A stretch of DNA of 64,000 bases, taken from Tetracladium setigerum (lineage: Eukaryota; Ascomycota; Leotiomycetes; Helotiales). Of this stretch, positions 45,601-57,529 are shown in pieces. Below the pieces are notes generated by a model. That model was given only the letters and a program-made list of their open reading frames with translations, was not told the origin of the DNA and ran no database searches. Numbering within the stretch: the first letter of the stretch is position 1; the number at the start of each line of letters is the position of its first letter. Made by a program: the position numbers and the translations under genes. The stretch is from positions 1,612,001-1,676,000 of the forward strand of contig PZJY01000010.1 of the NCBI GenBank assembly GCA_031472005.1, read 5' to 3'.

Positions 45601-47352
45601 TTCACAGTGACGGAAAGGAAGACGCAGAGTTGTCACCTACTTACGATGAGTCTGATAACTTTGGAAAGGGGGATATGGCTGGTAGCGCCTCGGCTCTTGG
45701 TGTTGAAGTCGACAGTCCGATTGCTTCCCCAGCTGAGGTCAAGACCGTGAATCCCTTCGACTTGGGATTGTCTGAGAAGGAGGCATCTGCTGACATCGAG
45801 TCACCATCGGCAATCGAAGAGCCAATCAAGAAACTTGATGAGAAATCTATTGAATCTGAGGAGGACCAAAAGATTTCAACTGGTGTTACTCAAGATTTAG
45901 ACGTCAAGGACAGCCCACTCCAGCGAAACGAGGATTTTGCACTTGCATCACCAGACTTCAAGAAGACCGTCGATCTTAGTGATGACGACGATATAAGCAA
46001 AACAGCTTCCAGCGATGTCCCTGTTTCCCACCCATTAACAAAAGAGGACGATCTTTCGTCTGCGAATGAAAGAGCGTTCAATTTCGGATTCAACAGCAAG
46101 GACTCGGAGGATCTCTCACCTACCCCTGTAACCGGAGACAACACATCTTTTGTTGAGGAAACAGGAAAGGAAGCGATCGACTCTCCTCTTGCCTCGCCTG
46201 CTCCAGCAAAAGCTTCCGACTTCGAATTTGTAGACAGGAGAGCTTCGGTGGATTCCACGCCAAGTCCAGTTCCTGAGCAAGCCACTTCTTCCTTCGAAAA
46301 AGAAGCAGGTATAGATTTCAGTTCTCCTGTTTCGCCAGTGACCGAGAAGAAACTCGATTTTGATGCCAGTCATGAGGAAAAGGGCGTGGAGGTTGAACCC
46401 AAATCACTAGTCGATGAGCATCTGCCCATCGAAGATTTGACCAAAGCAGAGGACACAGCACCCTTACCTCTGACATTGAACAATCTCAAATCAAACACTG
46501 GATACGAATCTGACGATGATGATATGGTTGTTGAATGGTCCGGCAAGGATGACGAAAATGCCCCAGTGCCTCCCAAAGACTCCTCCGTTCCCGCCAACAA
46601 GGCAATCGAGGCATCTCCACTACCCTCCCCAACCTTCTCGGACGAGACTCCTAAGTCTCCTCTCATCCTGCCATCATCTCCAGTTGTAGAACTTCAATCC
46701 CCAACCACCCCGAAAAACTCTCAACTAAACCTGATGTCTTCCAATACCTCGTCAATCAAGACTCGCCGATCGAAACAGAAGAGGACGCAGAATCCATGTC
46801 TCCCATCCCCATCACCACAGCCTCCAAAGGAAAAGAGACCGAACGCGAACTCTCTCCCGAGCCACCATTCACACCCGCCAACACCAAAACCCTTGAAGAA
46901 GAGCTCGCAGAGTGGACACCGGTAGATCTTGATAAACGCTACTCTCAAATCGAACAATCGCAACCAGCTGCTGCCACAAGCCCCGATGCACCCCTCGCAA
47001 GTTCCGATGGCCCCCTCGCAAGTCCAGATTACTTTGCCCCTCCTGCAAATGGCAAAAGCAAGAACGAGGACGACAACAATGAGAGGGAAATCGTGACATC
47101 CCCCAGATTACCGGAGGAAACAGACTCAGAGCCAACGACCCCTGCTACCCCGGGATTCTCACCGACACAACCGCTGACGCCGGGGGTAGTACGGCGAAGA
47201 AGGCTGGTGGTGGGGGAAAGAAGGGAAAGAAAGGGAAGAAAGATGCGAAGAAGGAGAAGGAGGAGAAGAAGGAGGACGGAGGGGGAGGAGGAAAGGGGAA
47301 GAAGGGTAAGAAGGGGAAGGCTGTCTTTGAGATGGATGGGGAGGACGCTTAG
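39631..47352 (+). CDS. Giant repetitive coiled-coil protein, about 2,574 residues; three apparent frameshifts
   Basis: I chose ATG 39631 (ACACATCATGGCGCC) over the upstream in-frame Met at 39562, which would add a T-run-encoded stretch. The N-terminal 200 residues are helical with acidic and Arg-rich patches. Next come about 40-residue repeats (EIKERSLAP...ETHSKTLG) at 40.63-40.95 kb and five 59-63-residue repeats at 41611-42540, with the core EIKSRSLE and LEAKIAGIV. A Gly/Ala hydrophobic segment (ALALGGAAGAGVGFLA) lies near 43.1 kb. The second half is acidic, Ser/Pro-rich, with six copies of an ERSVTP-like motif. The end is Lys/Gly-rich. One base is missing at about 43470, at 46713-46717 (A-run) and at 47182-47186 (G-run); with these the frame runs cleanly to TAG 47350-47352. 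There is no enzymatic domain. A structural or tethering role is inference only. Confidence 0.75.
41611..42540 (+). repeat. Five tandem coding repeats of 177-189 bp
   Basis: Units start at 41611, 41797, 41986, 42175 and 42364, each beginning with a GAG-AT codon pair (EI[KRH]SRS). The first four are close to each other; the fifth is diverged. The three middle units are exactly 189 bp. Confidence 0.9.
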
Positions 47353-48332
47353 ATTGGGTATCTATGATCTGATGTGATCATAATTCAGCTTGTTTGTTTT
47401 CTTTTCGAGGAGGGGAAGTTTGTACGAGCATACCGACCCCACGCCGGGAGTTTTGGTGGTGGTTGATTTTTTATCTCTTTTCTTTCCTTTTCTTTTCTTT
47501 CTCCTTTGTTATTTATCTTTTGGTTTATTTCCTTGACATATATCCCTTGGACCATCTTGTTGTCTTTGTCTTGGGCGTTAATTTTTATACATGTATGGAA
47601 GGAAAGAGATTTATTATATGGTCTTGGATGATCTTGGACGATCTTGAATGGAATTTGCGGGGGGAAGGAATTGGAGGGGAACTATGGAAATGATATCTAT
47701 TTAGTTTTGTTTTTTGGTTTCTTTGGAATGTATAGAAATTTGAGGAATGAGATTTGAGATTGAGATATGAGAATGAGAATGTTTACTTACTACGACTGAA
47801 GATGTGAAAAGGTGAATAGGACTGTGTTGTGTTTGTTTTGAGAGGTGATATATAGGTAATTGTTGAATTTTTTGTAGGTTTTGACAACGTGATGGGAAAT
47901 AACGATAGCGAATACGGGGAGACGAACCGCCTTCCTCGATTTAACGACGAAGGAGGGAGTGAACTTGTTGGAAATATCATGAAATTTCCATGCAATTTGA
48001 TCCAAAAAAGAAAACAACCCAGAAATTATAGAACAGTAGCTAAGCAGCCTCCACCGCAATAAGCAAGTCGAAATCTGCCTCGGTTAGGTTCTGTGATGGG
48101 AATTTGATGGAGAGATCTTGAGGTATGGACATGATAGGACGGCTGATCTCGTGACTAGGTAACTTGAAAGATGGGCTCAGTAATGCGTCCACTAAGTAAC
48201 TAACTTGACTGACGGACTGAAAGACTGGCGATGGGAAACCTGTCTCTCTCTTTTTTTTTTTTTTAGAACAGGCAAGGCCAAGGGTTGTGAGGAGCTTATG
48301 ATCTGCACGTATGTTGCTATAATTGGGTATCT

Positions 48333-48362
48333 TAGGTAAGTAGGTAAGTAGGTAGGTAGGTA
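48333..48362. repeat. (TAGG/TAAG)n microsatellite
   Basis: Seven imperfect tandem copies of a TAGG/TAAG tetranucleotide. Direct observation. Confidence 0.85.
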
Positions 48363-49958
48363 TTCATTAATAGAATTCTTTCGGTGACAGTGAGATCGTT
48401 GCTTTGGGGTGGGAGGGTCTATGGTAAAAAAAAACAATAGATGAATTACTAACATTAAGTTGTTGGGAAGTTTTTGATGGTCCAAGATCAATGAATCAAT
48501 TCTGGAGGGAACCGAAAACAATTCGAAAAACATATACTACATCCACAACCCATCACACTTTTTGTTTTTTAGATTATATGAACATGCGGCTTTACTGTTT
48601 AATCCAACTTAGGTATTAACATCCGTCGTACAGATATTTAGATAGTTATGACGTCTCGTCCTCGAGGAATCGAGGATCAACGCTGTAGATGTGTAGCCCT
48701 CGACGTGGACAAAAGGGAAAGCATACGAAAACCTTCCATTCCTTTCTTCCTTCCGTCCTTCCATCCCCATTGTTGCTATGTGTGAGGCTTTTCAAGCACT
48801 GCATCGTCCGTCCGTACTGCCGAGAGACTGACTGCTTTCTGTGACTGCCGAAGCTTGACCTTACTTAGCGCGAGGCTGATTTTGGGAAAGAAAGTAAATT
48901 AAAAAAGGTGGAGTTGAGAAATGCTTATGGTGGATTGACGTTGAGAGTTTCATGGAGACGAATGCTTGTGCTGAGGTTGGGTTGGCTGGGGTTTGGGTTT
49001 GTTGATGCACTCCACCTTCGCTCGGCTCGTTTGGCTTTGGGTTATTCCCGCCCTTACCTACTGTCAAGAACGTTGTTCCTGAATGAAGTTTATGAGAGAA
49101 CTTGTTGATGGGTTGGAGTATTTTTGGTCTTTTGGGCTAGTTAGAACTGAGTTTTTTGTTCGTACATAGGTACTCTTAGGATGGTAATTATGTTGTCTCT
49201 TTTGACTATAGAAGTCGTTTGGAGGTATGGAGAGAGTGACGTAGCGAACTTCTCTGCACAATTAGTATACTTTGTAAACTTTATGTATTCAATGTGTCAA
49301 CTAAAGGGTTTTAAATGTGATATCAACAGAGGCATGGTTTTTGAATCTCTGGCAACCTGAACATGGCAGCCCGTCCCATCAACGAAGACTCTCAATCGTG
49401 TGAGACTGGGGTGAACTTGGTGTTGTCACGTGATGTGGGGTATTTCCCGAAATTGAGTTGGCTTTCCATCCAAACCTCATCGCAACCTCATGTCAAGCGA
49501 CAACCTTTCCTATCCCGGATGGCACTTTAGTTTCAGCCTTCTTCCGATTGCGTTGCCAGTCGGACTATAGTTGTTGTGATATTATAGCCTACGTGGTCTT
49601 CGATGATTCTATCATCTTGCCGATTAATGCGATATGCTTCGCCGGGAATCATCAACTCATGAGCTTGTAGGATCGACGCTCCGAGGTTTTGTATTACCAC
49701 TCTCTCAAAACGTCAGAGGTAGTCTCAAAGGAAGTCTTCCTTGTACGTTCGAGAAAAGGACGTTTGTCGTCCACTGCTCACGGTTTCCCACGTCCACATC
49801 ATGCGTTTCAACTCTTCATCGCGCTTGAGGCTCACATGTTTCCAATGTCCACGATTGAGCCTCATCTGAGGTGGAGCAGCGTTCTCGAATTAGTCACAAT
49901 GGCAATGCGTCCATATCTCTCTGTGTATTGTCATGATACTCCATGGCCGCGAAGAATC

Positions 49959-49965
49959 TATAAAG
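49959..49965 (+). promoter_or_regulatory. TATA box of the PAN-like secreted protein gene
   Basis: TATAAAG is followed by a long CT-rich leader (49975-50090) and a CAATCAAAATG start context at 50128. The layout is that of a strongly expressed fungal gene. Confidence 0.5.
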
Positions 49966-50127
49966 ACAAGATCAAAGTCTTTCAATTTCTTTTTCTCATC
50001 ACCCTCAACATCTTCATCACTCTCATACTCAGCTCTTCAGTACTCTCTACTTTCCTACGCTTTACGCAATTTACCACTCGTTTTCAACTCAACAATCAGT
50101 TTCTTTAAAAACATCACCTCAATCAAA

Positions 50128-51268
50128 ATGCATTCATTCACCACCGCTCTCATTGCCGCCTCTGCTTTCTCCGCAGCAGTTTCCGGCTCTCCTCTTCAAG
50201 CCCGCGCTACCTGCGGTTCAGCTCCAGCTGGCAGTGGAAATCAACAACCACTCGCTCAGCCAACTGGTATCACCACCGCTCAAGCCTGCCAGGCCCAATG
50301 TAATGCCAATGGTTCTTGCCAATCCTTCGTCTTCGGCATGGTAGACAACGCAGTCAAGTGCATGCTCTTCTCTGTTCCAGCCGCCTCTGTTCCTAAGCAA
50401 GCAACCAACCTCGTTGCTTTCGATAAGGCATGCACTTCCGTTCCAGCTGTCGTTCCCACCACAGCCAACCCAACCGGTCGTGCTCAGAGCTCTCAAGGTG
50501 GTGCTCAATCTCAAGCTCCCAGACTCGCCATCCGAGCAACTTGTGGTTCAGCTCCAGCTGGAACAGGCTCTCAAGCTCCTCTCTCGCAACCAGCTGGCAT
50601 CACCACCGCCGCCAACTGCCAAGCTCAATGTAACGGAAACCCATCCTGCCAATCTTTCGTCTTTGGAATGGTAGACAACGTCAACAAGTGCATGCTCTTC
50701 TCAGTTGCAGCTGCCTCTGTCCCCAAGCAATCTACCAACCTCGTCGCCTTCGATAAGGCCTGCACATCTGTCCCAACTGTCGTCCCAACTACTCAAAACC
50801 CAACTGGCGCCAACAACGGAAATACCGGAGCTAACAACGGCAACACCGGCGCAAATAACGGCAACACTGGCGCAAATAACGGAAATGCCGGTGCTAACAA
50901 TGGCAACACTGGCGCAAACAACGGAGGTAACACCCAAAGACTCTCTACCCGCGCCATCTGTGGATCCTCCCCAACCGGCCCAGCTGGAAACGCCAACCCA
51001 ATCGCCACTCCATCCAACATCAAGGATTCCGCCGCCTGCAAGCTCCAATGCCAAGCCAACCCATCCTGCAAGTCGTAAGTACCTTATTCTCTCTCCCTTC
51101 ACTTCCAAGCTCTTTCTGCCATACCATTATCTAACGAGTATCACGCACAGTTTCGAGTTCGGCACCATCGTCGCTGGTGGCCAACCCGCTTGCCGCCTCT
51201 TCTCCGTCCCAGCTGCTTCCATCCCATCCAACAACCAAGGCGCCGTTGTCTTTGATATCGGATGCTAA
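50128..51268 (+). CDS. Secreted protein with three PAN/apple-like cysteine modules
   Basis: Exon 1 is 50128-51074, the intron is 51075-51150 (GTAAGT, branch CTAAC, CACAG) and exon 2 is 51151-51268, giving 354 residues. The signal peptide is MHSFTTALIAASAFSAAVSG. Modules 1 and 2 are nearly identical. Each has CGSAPAG, a Q-P-x-GITTA segment, CQ-x-QCN, SCQSFVFGMVDN, KCMLFSV and a closing FDKAC, so six Cys that could form three disulfides. Module 3 is diverged (CGSSPTG, CKLQC, SCKSF, CRLFSV, DIGC). A linker of GANNGNT repeats lies between modules 2 and 3. The upstream in-frame Met at 49933 is rejected because it would bury the signal peptide. The protein is likely extracellular, with carbohydrate or protein binding. 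An effector role cannot be judged from sequence. Confidence 0.85.
50806..50934 (+). repeat. 21-bp coding minisatellite (GANNGNT x about 6)
   Basis: Tandem 21-bp units start at 50806, each coding G-A-N-N-G-N-T (one A variant). The last unit has an extra Gly codon. This is an Asn/Gly-rich linker likely to vary in copy number between strains. Confidence 0.9.
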
Positions 51269-52336
51269 ATAGCAATCAGCAACTTAACTTTCACGACCCT
51301 CGGAGTTCGCAAAACAGGGCGCACAAAACAGTACATTGCCTTGCTTGGCTTTGGTATTCAGATTTTCATTTGTTGTATGGGAGGGCATTGGGATGGTGTT
51401 GCATGGAATAAGGATGGGAGATTTGGATGAAAAAAAGTGGGGTGGGAATCATTGGGCGGTGCATATAGAGAGTGGAGTTTGATTTTTTGGATTTGATTTC
51501 GAGAGTTTGTTTGCTTCTGGCACTATTACAGTCTTTACAGTTCTAAGGGTATCTATTTATAAATATACACTCAATGTTAAGTGTTTAAAAAAAATCGTTT
51601 CACGTCTCTTGCTTGTGAATGATTTCTCTGAAGGGCAAAAGAGCACAACTGTGTGAAGACTTTTTGAAGGAAAAGTATTTCGAAAAAGCTTCAAAATAGC
51701 ACCAGCGAAAAATTTTGATGAAAAGAATCATGATATTTATGGTTCATGTCGATTATCAGGATGTTTGCCCTTATGATACCTGAAGTCAGTATATATTAGT
51801 CACGTGGATGCCCTGATGAGTCATCTAGCGTGTTCGGTCCCTCATTGTAAATAGCTTACACTCAGAACATCACCTATGGAATCATTATGCTTATAAACCA
51901 CTATATTGTGCCACCTAAATGCCTTAAATGTGACTAACACTTTAATTCTATAGGTTATCGAGCCCCGGTTACGCTACTAGTGTATTCGAAGCATTATCAT
52001 TATCTCTTCGAGCTGCTTTTAAGTTAGTATTACCTTTCAGTCAGTGATCATCGAAGTGCTACTTGTTTATCGACCCCGAAATTCGTCCCTTATAATCGCG
52101 ACGCGTCACTTTTTAAGTGTTAACTCCGACACGAATTTACGAATCTGCGGCGAAAATAGCGCGTTCTTATTTATCGAAACCCTTATTTTATACTTAATTA
52201 CGAGACTTTAAGTAACTTTTTAGTATTAGTTTAATATAATGCTCTTTAGTTATTATAATGAGCGATTTTATATTAATCTTAGTAAATAATTAGAGATTAC
52301 GAGGTTTAAAGAATTATAATAAGTGGAAGAGATATA
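51269..52336. other. Transition from gene DNA to AT-rich repeat DNA
   Basis: Up to about 51.9 kb this is the 3' flank of the secreted-protein gene. From about 51.94 kb the DNA becomes TA-rich and poor in CA/TG, with isolated CG-containing words left over, like the elements that follow. It may be an older repeat remnant. No frame is open. Confidence 0.5.
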
Positions 52337-52782
52337 TGTTACGAACGTGACCTGCGCGCACGTGAGGAGCCTGAGGCTCGGGAGCAGCATAATAATTGGT
52401 ATAGTTAAGTGGCTTGCTATTACTACTTTATAAAGAACTCTAATAACCTAGTTAGTTATGGGAAAGTGTTAATAGTAATTGCTTAAGTAATCACGTGATA
52501 GAGTCCGCTAAGTAAGGAGTCTAATTAATAGAGTCGGACTCTAACAATTAGGACTCTATAGTTCGGGACTCTAATTATTACGAAGAGACCTATATAAGAA
52601 GGAATAGTATTTCATTAAATAAGAGCTTCGTGCTTAACTTAATATTTAAATTAGGATTATATATTATTAATATTAACTTATTCTTATTTATAATCACTTA
52701 GTGATTGACTTCCTTACTTTAACTTAATAAATAAACCCTCGATTACGACTTCACTTTAATTAGTAGAACCGGAACCGTGACA
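52337..52782 (+). repeat. 5' LTR of element 1
   Basis: Starts TGTTACGAACGTGAC and ends GGAACCGTGACA (TG...CA ends), 446 bp. It matches the two inverted 443-bp LTRs at 57087 and 63253 apart from mainly C/T and G/A differences. It contains the conserved CACGTGAGGAGC and ATCACGTGAT words and a TATATAAG site at about 52592. Confidence 0.9.
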
Positions 52783-52821
52783 CTTTAAGTACCGTTTACT
52801 AAAGTAAGAACGATATTAATA

Positions 52822-53034
52822 ATGGCCCTTATAACCGGAAACACTAGCGGTATTAGTATTAATACTAGTAAGATTGACCTTACTCCCGCTAGTAATGGTA
52901 GTCTTAAAGGGAAGGAACCCGAGGACGTATTAAGTGCTAGCGATAAGATAGACGTCGACGATAATAATAACTTTAATAATAGAGACGATAACCTAGCGCC
53001 TTTCGAATTAAAAGAAGCTATTCGAGTCTCTTAA
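52822..53034 (+). pseudogene. gag N-terminal remnant, element 1
   Basis: A 70-codon frame, MALITGNTSGISINTS then an acidic stretch (DVDDNNNFNN), ends at a TAA. Similar frame-compatible residues continue beyond it with further stops. It is the counterpart of the minus-strand frame at 63001-63213. It is the 5' end of a decayed capsid gene, not functional. Confidence 0.8.
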
Positions 53035-56000
53035 CCCGATAAATTTAACGATACTCGGAAGAACTTAAATTCTTTTATCCTTTAAATAGAGATTTACTTC
53101 TCTTTTAACGACGATAAGTTTATTATAATTTACGCTAAGAGCCTTTATACGGCCTCTTTCCTTAAATTTATTACTTAGGATTAAATAGAACTATTCTTAA
53201 TAGATTTTTATAATTATTAAACCGATAGAAAAATAATAGTGAAAACTTAAGAGATTTTTAAAAATTAAGATAAATTTAAGAATAAAATTAAAAAAATATT
53301 TAGAGATTTCGATATTATTTAAGTAATAGTTCGAAAACTCTTAAACCTTAAGTAAATAGGATCCGCCTTAAATTACTTTATTAAATTTTAACGTTATAAA
53401 GCTAAGACCGGATAAGATATTATAACTCTTTTAGAACTTTTTAAGAGAGGTTTAAAGCCTTACCTTAAGGAAGAACTTATTAAGTTAAGAGGTTTATTCT
53501 TAAACTTAAACACTTTAATTAAACACGTTATTTAATTAAATAACCGGTTATACGAAGTTAAGAAAGGGAATAGTTAAGGAAAGAGGGATAATAAGGAACG
53601 AAGACTTAATAATAATTAAAGGAGGAGATAACGCCACCGAGGTTAATATTAAGGACGTTCTTAATAAATTAATGCTACTTAGAAGGGCCTGAAACCTCTC
53701 TCGCCGGAAGAAAAGAAACGCCGCCGAGAAAATTAACTTTATTATAAGTGTGGATAAGCCGGCTATAAGGCTGCCGATTATCTTAAGAAGTAAAAACCCC
53801 GTTAGGTTAATGCCACTTAATAAAAGCAAATCGCTATTATAAATAAGGTTCTTATTAAGGAAGAATTATCTTAAGACTTTAAATAGGATAGCCTTATTAT
53901 TAAATATAATAGCTTAAATACGTTACTTACTTATTAATCTTAATACGATTTAATTAATAATATAATATTTAAAGAAATTTCCTTTAAATCCGAAACTAAA
54001 TTTAAAATTAAGTTTAAATCCGACGGCTCGGACAGAGAAGCGAGACTTATAGTAATAGTTATACCTTAGGTCGGGGAATAATAGTTCTTTATTAGGATAG
54101 GAATAAAAGGAAATAAATAGAGGCAAATTAAAGGAGAACTATAAGTTATAAACTATGAGACCACCGGTTATAAGCCTATCGAAGGAAAAGAATATCTCGT
54201 GTCGTACCGAGATATCGAACGAATTTATTTTTACGATAATAGATCTAACCGCGCCACGATCGAATAGTTATTTATTAAGGAAGTTATTTATAAGCTAAAA
54301 GATATTTTAAAACCCGGAGACGAATAGGAAGTAACTCGAATCGTTAATTAAGAATAAACTTAAAGGAAGATTCGAACTATCTCGTGCTAGCCCTTCGAAT
54401 ACGCCGTGTAAAACGTTAAATTAGCTTCTATTTATACTTTAAAAATTAATACCCCTTACCGATTAGTAAAATAAACCGCTTACCTTAAAATATAAATAAA
54501 CTTATTTAACGATTAAAGGGTTATAAAATTATTAAGAAAACTAAAGGAAGTTTATACTATTATAAGAAATAAATAAATTACCGTAAAAATAAAATTATAA
54601 GGAAAATTAATTAAGGTTATAATTAATTTAAGAGTAACCGGAAACTTTATTTCCTTTAAAGAAGTTACTCGGATTAATATTCCTTTCACCTTAATTACAC
54701 CTTATAAATTATAAGTAATAAATAAAACGAAAGTAAAAGGAAATAATAAAATTATTAATTAAGGAACGATTTTATTAAAATTATTATCCCCGGGAGGACA
54801 CATTATAAATATCTAGTTCGACATTATATTAATAAGAAACCACGATATTATTTTAAGTATATCGTAAATTAAAGAATATAACCCTAAAATCGATTAGGTT
54901 AAAAGGATTATACGATTTAAACGTTATAATTATTAAGGTTTATAATAATAATTATATAGCCGGAACGAGGTTTACGTTACCTTATTTAACGACGTTACCG
55001 GATATCTTAATAATATAAAGAGTCCTTTACGGGACGCTAGTTAAAGCGAGAAGGAAATCCCCGTATAATATAAAAAGTATTTAAGATTATTTAAAAATCC
55101 GGAAGACTTTAAAGCCTTACCTAAATATTAATTATAAGATTATAAGATAAACTTAAAAGAAGGAAGGAAACCTTTTATATAAAAATTACGCCGATACCGA
55201 TACGATATTATTAAGACGTTAAAAGCCTTCGTTTAATTAACACTTAAGAAAGGATAAGTTAGACTATTTAAGTCTTTAATATCTAATAATATATTAATCG
55301 CTTATAAGAAGGACGATCTTAATAGTTAACCTTATAATAATTATTAAGAACTTAACGACGCTATAATACGAGACTAATATCTATTATTAAACGCTTAATA
55401 CTTACGGGATAAGCTAGTTAAAGTAGAAATATTTATTAAATTAAATTAAAGAAGTTCATTTAATCTAATCCGAATTAAAGAAGGTTACGAGTAAATAATT
55501 ATATTCCTCGTTCCTTTAAGACTTTATAAATAAATAATTATACCTTTCGGACTAATTAATACGCTAGCGACTTATTAGCGCTAAAACGATAATATCTTAC
55601 GAGAATATTTAAGGAAATTCGTAATTTATTATCTTAATAATATAATCGTTTACTTAAAACGAATTAAGGATCACGAATAATACGTTAAGTTAATCTTAAA
55701 CGCTTTACTTAAGGTAAATTCTAAACTTAAGCTTAATAAATATAAATTCGGAGTTATAAAAACCTTATTTCTAAGATATATTATCCGACCTGGATCTATA
55801 AGTATCGACCTTAAGAAAATTAAAGCTATTAAAGAATAGCTTGAACCTTAAAATATTAAAGATATATAATCCTTCTTAAGAACTAATAACTTTAGCCGAT
55901 AATTCATTAAAGGATACTTAAGAGTAGTCGCTCCACTCACGCGACTTACCCGGAAGGATATACCCTTTTAAATAAGGATAAAGGAGAAGGTAGCCTTTAA

Positions 56001-57086
56001 GGAACTTAAGAAACGATTTATAAAAGAACTTATAATAAATAGTTTCCACGAAGACCGACTAAGCATTCTTTAAATAAACGCTTTAAATATTTACGTAAGG
56101 GCTATACACCTTTAACTTAACGAAAACGGAAAACTATACCTTATAATATATTACTCTAAAACTTATTCGCTAACGGAATAAAATTACGATATTTATAAGA
56201 AGGAACTTATAATTATTATTAAAGCCTTAAGATATTAAAAGATTTACCTTTAAGGAGTTAAATTTCTTATTATAATCTATATTAATTATATAAACTTAAG
56301 AACTTTTATAATTACGAAGGTTCTTAATAATTAAAGATTAATTAAATAAGTTAAGGAACTTTCTTAATTCGATTTAATAATTAAATATATTAAAGGATTA
56401 AAGAACGTTATTACGGACGCTCTTAATAAGTCACCCGGGTATAAAGGAAGTAAAGTTTATAAGGAAATCGCGATATTTAAAGAAAACGATAACGAAGACT
56501 TAATTCTTAATATTAAGGAGATTACTCTCCTTATTAGAATTAGCGGACTATTTATTAACGAAATCTTAAGAGCTTAAGGAAAAGATTTAAAATATATAAA
56601 CTATTATAAGGGTAAACTAATTATATTAGACTTATACGTAAAAGAATTCGTAAAAAACTATTATAAGGCCCCGGCTCACGGATATTAAGGAAGCCGTAAG
56701 ACCTTATAAAGACTTAAATATTACTTTCACGTTAATTAAGCTATTACTCTAATTAAAGAAGTAGTTAATTAATATAACGTGTATATTCGTAATAAAGCCG
56801 TAAGACACGCACCTTACGGATTAATAGGAATAATACTTATATTAAAGATACCTTAAAAATCGATTTAATAAGATTTTATTATTAAACTATCACTTTTAAG
56901 AGATTTAATAATAAGAGTCGCTTACGACTCGATTTTAATTATAATAGAGAGGCTTACGAAGTATATAATTTATATCTCGTATAAGGAATTTAATATTATT
57001 AAAGAATTAGCCTTCGTATTCTTATAAGAAGTAATTACTTATTATAATATATTAAAAGAGATAATCTCGGACCGAGACAAGCTCTT
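53035..57086 (+). pseudogene. gag-pol remnant, element 1
   Basis: Stop-riddled remains of the rest of gag and of pol. Visible landmarks: the zinc knuckle near 53750, the RT active-site strand (VIYYLNN) near 55620, a LNKSPGY segment near 56425, which corresponds to the ADALSR(R)P region after RNase H in gypsy elements, and integrase core residues DSILIIIERLTKY near 56930-56970. It is cut after the SDRDKL codons by element 2. Confidence 0.75.
57082..57086. repeat. Target-site duplication, left copy (CTCTT)
   Basis: CTCTT directly precedes LTR b; the same five bases follow LTR c at 63696-63700. The uninterrupted homologous site in element 2 contains one CTCTT followed by TACG, which proves the insertion point. 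Confidence 0.88.
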
Positions 57087-57529
57087 TATCACGGTTCCGA
57101 TTCCACTAACTGAAGTGAGGTCGAAGTCGAGGGTTTAGTTGCAAGTCAAAGTAAGAATGTCAATCACCGGGTGATCATAAGTAAGAATAAGCTAATGTTA
57201 ATAATATATAATCCTGATTTAAATATTAAGTTAAGTACGAAGCTCTTATTTAATGAAATACTATCCTTCTTATATAAATCCCTCCGTATTACTTAAAGTC
57301 CCGAATTATAAAGTCTTAAATGTTAGAGTCCGACTTTAATAATTAGACTCCTTACTTAGCGGACTCTATCACGTGATTACTTAAGCGATTATTACTAACA
57401 CTTTCCTATAATTATTAGGTTATTAAAGTTCTTTATAAAGTAGTAATAACTAGCCACTTAACTATGCCGATTATTATACTACTCCCGAGCCTCAAGCTCC
57501 TCACGTGCGCGCAAGTCACGTTCGTAACA
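57087..57529 (-). repeat. 3' LTR of element 2 (minus orientation)
   Basis: 443 bp, the inverted form of the LTR family. The left end TATCACGG is a G-to-A change of TGTCACGG; the right end is GTAACA. A purine-rich tract abuts it inside the element. Confidence 0.9.

Larger units (their letters stand above)
47353..50127. other. Intergenic stretch of 2.8 kb
   Basis: 3' flank of the giant gene (T-rich), then AT-rich DNA. It holds a T-run (about 48248-48264), a TAGG/TAAG tetranucleotide run (48333-48362) and a TTCC-rich tract (48740-48770). No gene is supported. The last 200 bp are the promoter and leader of the secreted-protein gene. Confidence 0.5.
52337..57086 (+). mobile_element. Ty3/gypsy-type LTR retrotransposon, element 1 (left part), RIP-degraded
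   Basis: Left part of a plus-strand element: LTR, gag from 52822, a CCHC zinc knuckle (about 53743-53785), reverse transcriptase with the YLDD site changed to YLNN (about 55620-55640), an RNase H-like region (about 56080-56450) and integrase up to 57086. The gag-RT-RNaseH-integrase order identifies Ty3/gypsy. Every long frame is interrupted by TAA/TAG codons of the kind made by C-to-T change. The integrase sequence is broken by element 2 and resumes at 63701. Confidence 0.88.

Noticed and set aside
49933..50127. N-terminal extension of the PAN-like protein from Met 49933
   Set aside because: It would place a Ser-rich 65-residue piece before a perfect signal peptide and covers the TATA box and CT-rich leader.
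53548..53829. 93-codon minus-strand ORF, and its plus-strand twin at 62270-62488
   Set aside because: These are the antisense strands of the gag zinc-knuckle region in the two elements; they stay open only because RIP stops fall on the sense strand.
57087..57529. Solo LTR between two unrelated elements
   Set aside because: The identical-length partner at 63253-63695, the shared orientation, the polypurine tract and the CTCTT duplication show that it is the 3' LTR of a complete nested element.
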